DNA from: Ypsolopha sequella
Lineage: Eukaryota > Arthropoda > Insecta > Lepidoptera > Ypsolophidae
Direction: 5' to 3'
Assembly: GCA_934047225.1 (NCBI GenBank)
Contig: OW204001.1
Span: 14,616,201-14,680,200, forward strand
Length of the DNA: 64,000 bases
The notes under the pieces are model-generated. The model made no database searches. It was not told the DNA's origin and was given only the letters and a program-made list of their open reading frames with translations. This document shows positions 59,747 to 64,000 of this stretch, piece after piece. Every line of letters starts with the position of its first letter. Position 1 is the stretch's first letter. The translations under genes were made by a program, and so were the position numbers.

Positions 59747-60565
59747 GACACCAAGTGAATTGTCCCTCGGATAAGAAACATTTTCGTGGTTATTACAACG
59801 TAATAAGGTCTTTGTAAATGTACTTTATGGTTGGTGCCTACTTCAGTGTTAGTCAGATTGTGAGTCATCGGCGCCTGCGCAGGCAAAGAAAGCATAACTT
59901 GCTACTCCGCGGGAAGCACGCAAGGAATCCTATTGTACACGCCGCGCAATATATATCCTTATCTGACTTAAATTGCTGACTGGTACTCCTGTATTGTTTT
60001 TAACACTCGTAAAAATGTCAAGGTATGGTCTTTGTCTTTTGGCTCAAGTAATACATCAAGTAATCGGTTGACCAGAGCGACCTTGACCTATAGTTATGTA
60101 ATGGCTCTAATTCAGTAATTATTAAATAAAACAAAATTAAAATCTTTTATTTCAGAGACAAGCTCCATATTGTGTTAGTAACAGATTAGATACTTATTTA
60201 CTATGTTAGTAACAGGTAATTTAAAAGAAAACAAAATAATTAAAATAGAAGACAATAAAGAGACGCTAATTAAAGGGCTTCAGAAACCCTGCCCTTCTCG
60301 TCTCTTTAATAAGATGGACACTAGTCCAGTGCTTCATAAAAGCAGAGTCCGCATCCAGTCTAATAATATCATACATTTTGTTAATCGTGAAATTTTCGCG
60401 ACTCATAGAAAATTGCAAATTTGGCATCAATGAAAGAGTTTTTCAGAATATTTGTCTTGCTTGAAGTTTGTTTCTAATTGTTATTTTCTAATGTTTAATG
60501 CTCCCTTATAATATTCAGAGTATTCAAAGTAATGGATATATATAAAACATAAAATATAATCTTAG
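59747..60565. other. Spacer before the MULE
   Basis: A 76-codon plus-strand frame at 60203-60433 follows a pyrimidine-rich TTTTATTTCAG at about 60144-60154, which could be a splice acceptor. It has no domain and is rich in Asn, Lys and Ile. I treat it as unproven. Confidence 0.35.
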
Positions 60566-60679
60566 GTAGCGTTCCTAAATGCCAGGGTAAAGCTGTCACC
60601 CGTTCCACAACCACCCGAGTGAAACCGAACAACTCCGAACTCTCTGCAATTTTCGAAGTCGTTCTACGTTTCGGTTCGA

Positions 60680-60897
60680 GGTGACCACTTCCCTATATGA
60701 CCACTTCTCTATATGACCAATTCCCTGTATGTCCATTCCCAATATGACCACTTCCCGATATGACCACTTCCCGATATGACCACTTCCCGATATGACCACT
60801 TCCCGATATGGCCACTTCCCGGTATAACCATTTCCCGATTTGACCATTTCCCGCTATGTTTAGTCTCAGTATAGCCACTTTCCGCTTTGGCTACTTA
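60680..60897. repeat. Left array of 16-bp repeats (inside MULE)
   Basis: About thirteen head-to-tail copies of a 16-base unit, consensus ATATGACCACTTCCCG. The four central units (around 60737-60800) are identical or nearly so, and divergence rises towards both edges. Because 16 is not a multiple of three, the unit is read in all three frames with a 48-base period, which explains the repetitive GHIGKWSYREVV frames on the minus strand; these are not proteins. Confidence 0.9.
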
Positions 60898-61121
60898 TAT
60901 TTTAAAATCGACAAAATTCAAGAGGAATAATCAAATAAACACACAAACACACTTTCAGATTTATTACTGGCCACTAGGAACTTCTAAGTATTGGAATAAA
61001 TAATTGTCAATGCTATTCTCTGACATTCACCAAAAACACCATACGGCTCTTATCTAAAAAAATAGTATTGTTTCAAAACACAAATATTACAAAATACGCA
61101 TCAGGATTTAATTATATAAAC

Positions 61122-62486
61122 ATGGAATTGAATTTAATAAAAAACAAAAAAGGCAAGGACACCTTGTTGCGAGGTAATTACCGATACAATTTTTCTAAAT
61201 CAAACAAGAACGGATCTACTCGCTGGCGATGTGTAAACCGCGATGATTGCTCAGCAACAATAACATTGAGTAGAAAGAACAAAGTGATACGTGTAAAAAA
61301 ACACTTATGTCAAGCCCGTGCAATTGGAAATAAAATTTCAGCCTTTTTGAATAAATGCGAACAAGATGTCTGTACCGATTTTCGGCCGATTCAAAAAATT
61401 TTTGAAGAAAATGTTGCAGCGTTCAAGAAAGAGAATGGTAAAAAGTCGATGGTCGATATACCTTTGTTTACATCTATAAAAAGTAGATTGTATAGAAAAC
61501 GAAAGACTTTCCTGGAGACCAATACTCTTAAATTTGATAATGTGAAAGATGTTGAAGTTCCCAACTTCTTTAAAAAGTTTTTAGCCTGTGAAGATGGAGA
61601 AGAAAAAAAAATTCTAATATTTTGCTCAACAATGTCAGCAAAACTAATAAAAGCCTATGATAATAGGGACGGATCATATTTGGCTGATGGCACATTTAAG
61701 GTGACACCACCTCCCTTTTACCAATTGTATACAGTACATATTGACCACAATTCTAACGAAAAAACAACCAATGTTTTGCCTGTCATATATGGGTTGTTGC
61801 CAGACAAAAGCCAAGATACATATACTCGATTTTACACACTAATTAAAGAGAAATTAAACGTAAAAATTTCTAATTTTAAATGCGACTATGAAGTGGCCCA
61901 AATGAATGCTGTACGCTACGTATATCCTGATGTCCGTATTTCTGGTTGCTTTCAACACTTTAACAAAGCTGTTTGGAAAAAAGCCAAAGAGTATAAACTA
62001 AAAGTCACTAAAGAAGGTAGGACTTGTAGCAAACTCACTGCACTTATTCCGCTCCTCCCGGCAAAGTATATTTCCGAATCATGGTTACATATTTGTAATA
62101 ATATGGCACCACAGACATGCGAGTGGATAAACTTCAAAAGATATTTTGAATCTCAATGGTTCCCAAAAATGGAACCGCAGGTCCTTAGCTGCGTTGAGGG
62201 TAATCACCGTACAACAAACGCCCTTGAAGGTTGGCATCGTAGATTGAATGGCAACATTCCTCGGAAACCGAACTTTTTTTTGTTTTTACATAAGCTCCAA
62301 AAAGAAGCCGATCATTATGATAATAAAATTAACAGAAGCTTTTTCCATGTACCGAAAAAAAATCGCAGAAACCGAGATATAAGTTTCGATAAAAAGTACA
62401 AAAAGTTATTAAAAAAGCTTGAGAACAAGCAAATCTCGGCAATAAATTTCTTGAGAAAAATTATTTTCATAAAATTAGTTAAATAA
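61122..62486 (+). CDS. MULE transposase with FLYWCH zinc finger
   Basis: The frame is open from 61068, but the first ATG is at 61122, giving 454 aa; positions below count from 61068. Residues 22-82 form a FLYWCH-type zinc finger: Y40, W53 (RWRC), Cys55 and Cys61, then His79-x-Cys81 instead of the usual His-x-His. Residues about 195-395 are the MULE transposase core: Asp207 in LADGTFKV, Asp273 in FKCDYEVAQMNA, the GCFQHF motif (Cys294, His297), and Glu387 in TTNALEGWHRRLN. This is a full D-D-E set, so it may be active. The FLYWCH finger plausibly binds the repeats in the flanking arrays. The C-terminus (430-472) is Lys-rich. No stop or frameshift. An intron or upstream exon cannot be excluded. 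Confidence 0.9.
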   Translation: MELNLIKNKKGKDTLLRGNYRYNFSKSNKNGSTRWRCVNRDDCSATITLSRKNKVIRVKKHLCQARAIGNKISAFLNKCEQDVCTDFRPIQKIFEENVAAFKKENGKKSMVDIPLFTSIKSRLYRKRKTFLETNTLKFDNVKDVEVPNFFKKFLACEDGEEKKILIFCSTMSAKLIKAYDNRDGSYLADGTFKVTPPPFYQLYTVHIDHNSNEKTTNVLPVIYGLLPDKSQDTYTRFYTLIKEKLNVKISNFKCDYEVAQMNAVRYVYPDVRISGCFQHFNKAVWKKAKEYKLKVTKEGRTCSKLTALIPLLPAKYISESWLHICNNMAPQTCEWINFKRYFESQWFPKMEPQVLSCVEGNHRTTNALEGWHRRLNGNIPRKPNFFLFLHKLQKEADHYDNKINRSFFHVPKKNRRNRDISFDKKYKKLLKKLENKQISAINFLRKIIFIKLVK

Positions 62487-62601
62487 TGATTTTAAAGCTC
62501 TTGATGTTTGTTGTGTACATATGTATGTTTTTGTTGTTTAACCATGTTTGTGTGGAATTAAAAAAAATGTTGGCAATGTTAAATTAATATTTTAAATTAT
62601 A

Positions 62602-62607
62602 AATAAA
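62602..62607 (+). terminator. Polyadenylation signal AATAAA after the transposase
   Basis: AATAAA lies 116 bases after the stop codon, within TTATAAATAAAGTATTC. It is the right distance for the 3' end of a single-ORF transposase transcript. Confidence 0.55.
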
Positions 62608-63254
62608 GTATTCTACCATAAACTTTTTTTTTTGCATTTTTGTGTTACTTAAGGGACCGGCGGAGGACGCCGATTATTGTATAATTATATTACTACACAC
62701 ACCCTCAAACACAGCTAGGCACCGAGTACACGTGCGCCTGCTATAAGTCAAATAGAGACAGCAATATTCCAACCGATTGTTGCATTCGACTCGAATTGCG
62801 GTTGCCTACCGCTGCCGCTGTGCCCTTGTCTACTTAGCTGCAATACAAAAAGGAAAAGCTGATTGAGCTGCCTTGTATACATGTGTTTATACGTAGTTTG
62901 GTTGTATCTACTCTTGTATATAACTCAATTTTACAACAATATGACACAGTAAAAAGAAGAGTTTTTTTTATCATTCTCATACAAAACCAAAAGTAAATTG
63001 TTTTTTTTTTATAATTAAGCTTATGTAGACTTTTTCGCAAAAGTAAGAAAATACAAGTGTACAAATCCCCAGTTTGCTGTTAAAAAATCATGCAGATCAG
63101 CCTTAACATTACGTCACAAACAGCTAAGGCTTTTTGTATGCAGCGCCGAGTTCAGATATGCGTACAGGCCGCTCTTAAGTCTTGTGCGAGGCGATTTTCA
63201 ACGATTTAACGATTACTTATAATATACCTATATTTTAGTGTAATTTTTTTTTGT

Positions 63255-63357
63255 GTGGTCAAATGGTCGCATAGTATCGAGAAGTGGTCGTACCGGGTAG
63301 TGGTCATATGGGGAAGTGGTCATATTGGGAAGTAGTCATATCGGGAAGTGGTCATAT
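63255..63357. repeat. Right array 1 of 16-bp repeats (inside MULE)
   Basis: About six copies of the unit in reverse orientation (GGGAAGTGGTCATAT), the outer ones (GGTCGCATAGTATCGAG, GTCGTACCGGGTA) diverged. It pairs with the left array as part of the long inverted terminal structure. It is split from array 2 by about 100 bases of unrelated sequence. Confidence 0.85.
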
Positions 63358-63456
63358 AAACCCTGCGGTCCGTAATAGAATTACAATGGATCATAAGCCA
63401 TTCACTTCATACTTTCGTAATCGATTTTAGCGAAATAATTCTATTTCGGAACGCGG

Positions 63457-63536
63457 GGTAGGAAGTGGTCATGTCGGGAAGTGGTCATATTGGGAAGTGG
63501 TCATATTGGGAAGTTGTCATATAGGGAAGTGGTCAC
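63457..63536. repeat. Right array 2 of 16-bp repeats (inside MULE)
   Basis: About five copies (GGAAGTGGTCATGTC, GGGAAGTGGTCATATT and variants) lead directly into GTGGTCACCCCGGACCGAAA, the mirror of TTTCGGTTCGAGGTGACCAC at 60669-60688. So this array is the true counterpart of the outer part of the left array. Confidence 0.85.
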
Positions 63537-64000
63537 CCCGGACCGAAACGGTTCTTAAACCTCGTCAGAAATGTAAAATTCACTTTTGACGGTTAAATTC
63601 TACACACTGTAAATTCAGGGGTAAATTTTCACTTTGACATTTGTCAAACATTACGCGGGAATTTTTGGTTTCTGGGTTATAGAATTCTTCGGAATGACTT
63701 GTAAAGCCATTTTATTTCGGTAATAATTATACTCGTACAAATACAAAAAAAAAACCTTTGCCACGTAAATAAACTACCTTTACAAAGTGGCCGTTCCAAA
63801 ACGATTGGTAAATAGATTCCGTCTCAGTCTTATCTCTTTCACTTTTACGAAGTAAACTTTACATTTACCTCGGCGTTTAGGAACGCAGCTTTAGTTAATG
63901 AAGCAACACGTATCGTAACGACCACAGCGCTATCTGTGTTCATATAAACAAGGCATGAAATCACATAACGCCCTCGTGATCGTACAGCATGCGCATTACT

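Larger units (their letters stand above)
60566..63889 (+). mobile_element. Mutator-like (MULE) DNA transposon, apparently complete
   Basis: About 3.3 kb. The outermost inverted repeat is GCGTTCCTAAA(T/C)GCC at 60569 and its mirror ending TTTAGGAACGC at 63876-63886, with GGTAAA shared just inside. Further in, each side carries arrays of a 16-bp unit (ATATGACCACTTCCCG) in inverted orientation. The match continues past the arrays as CGAGGTGACC/GGTCACCCCG next to GTTTCGGTTCG/CCGAAACGG. Between them lies a transposase ORF with an intact catalytic triad. I could not find a convincing 8-11 bp target duplication (flanks TAATCTTAG and TTTAGTTAA), so the border may be off by a few bases or the duplication has decayed. 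Confidence 0.8.

Noticed and set aside
60203..60433. 76-codon frame after a TTTTATTTCAG tract as a spliced exon
   Set aside because: No domain, no donor of quality and AT-driven composition.
60596..60878. Repetitive 83- and 61-codon minus-strand frames (GSGHIGKWSYREVV repeats)
   Set aside because: They are read-through of a 16-bp DNA tandem array in the MULE end. The same peptide pattern appears in more than one frame, so no protein is implied.
60566..63889. Clear 9-bp target duplication for the MULE
   Set aside because: Flanks share only TTAG-like bases (ATCTTAG and TTTAGTT) and not at matching offsets, so I do not claim one.
1..64000. tRNA, rRNA or CRISPR features
   Set aside because: I scanned for TTCGA-type B-boxes with cloverleaf context and for direct-repeat/spacer arrays and saw none; the periodic arrays here are transposon ends and microsatellites.

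Overview
The window looks like nuclear DNA of a moth or butterfly (Lepidoptera). It is AT-rich and intron-like or intergenic, with no operons or dense coding. It carries interspersed repeats that, from general knowledge, are typical of lepidopteran genomes: a repeat with GGCCAAGTGCGAGT and GGGTTCCGTA ends, a repeat containing GCGGCTTCGCCCGCG, and LINE 3' ends with the CGTCCACTGCTGGACATA block. This is judged by eye, with no database search.

1-45 kb is a transposon graveyard. It holds two hAT-type miniature elements with 8-bp target duplications (2.5 and 3.7 kb), several antisense LINE 3' ends, two decayed LINE reverse-transcriptase C-termini (9.7 and 43.8 kb), and four copies of a family flanked by TTAA (11.9, 16.7, 20.4 and 44.0 kb). 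It also holds many long-armed snap-back elements, two of them with TA target duplications (6.0 and 37.2 kb), and a nested cluster at 21.7-22.4 kb. A 306-bp element at 33.9-34.2 kb has 31-bp terminal inverted repeats, a perfect 8-bp target duplication and the broken start of a THAP zinc finger. Together these are the hallmarks of a P-element deletion derivative.

45-58 kb is much poorer in recognisable transposons and has several GC-rich patches. The only host coding exon I can support lies here on the minus strand, at 47375-47686. It has an ATG, 104 in-frame codons and a near-consensus splice donor, and is preceded by a short upstream ORF that stops two bases before its ATG. The GC-rich patch near 56.3-56.5 kb may be another promoter or first exon.

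58-64 kb returns to mobile DNA: a nested foldback at 58.3-58.9 kb, a hairpin element at 59.6 kb, and an apparently intact Mutator-like (MULE) transposon at about 60.57-63.89 kb. Its single ORF encodes a FLYWCH zinc finger and a DDE-type MULE transposase. The ORF sits between inverted arrays of a 16-bp repeat, inside short outermost inverted repeats. This is the only potentially active transposon in the window and the best candidate for an undescribed system.
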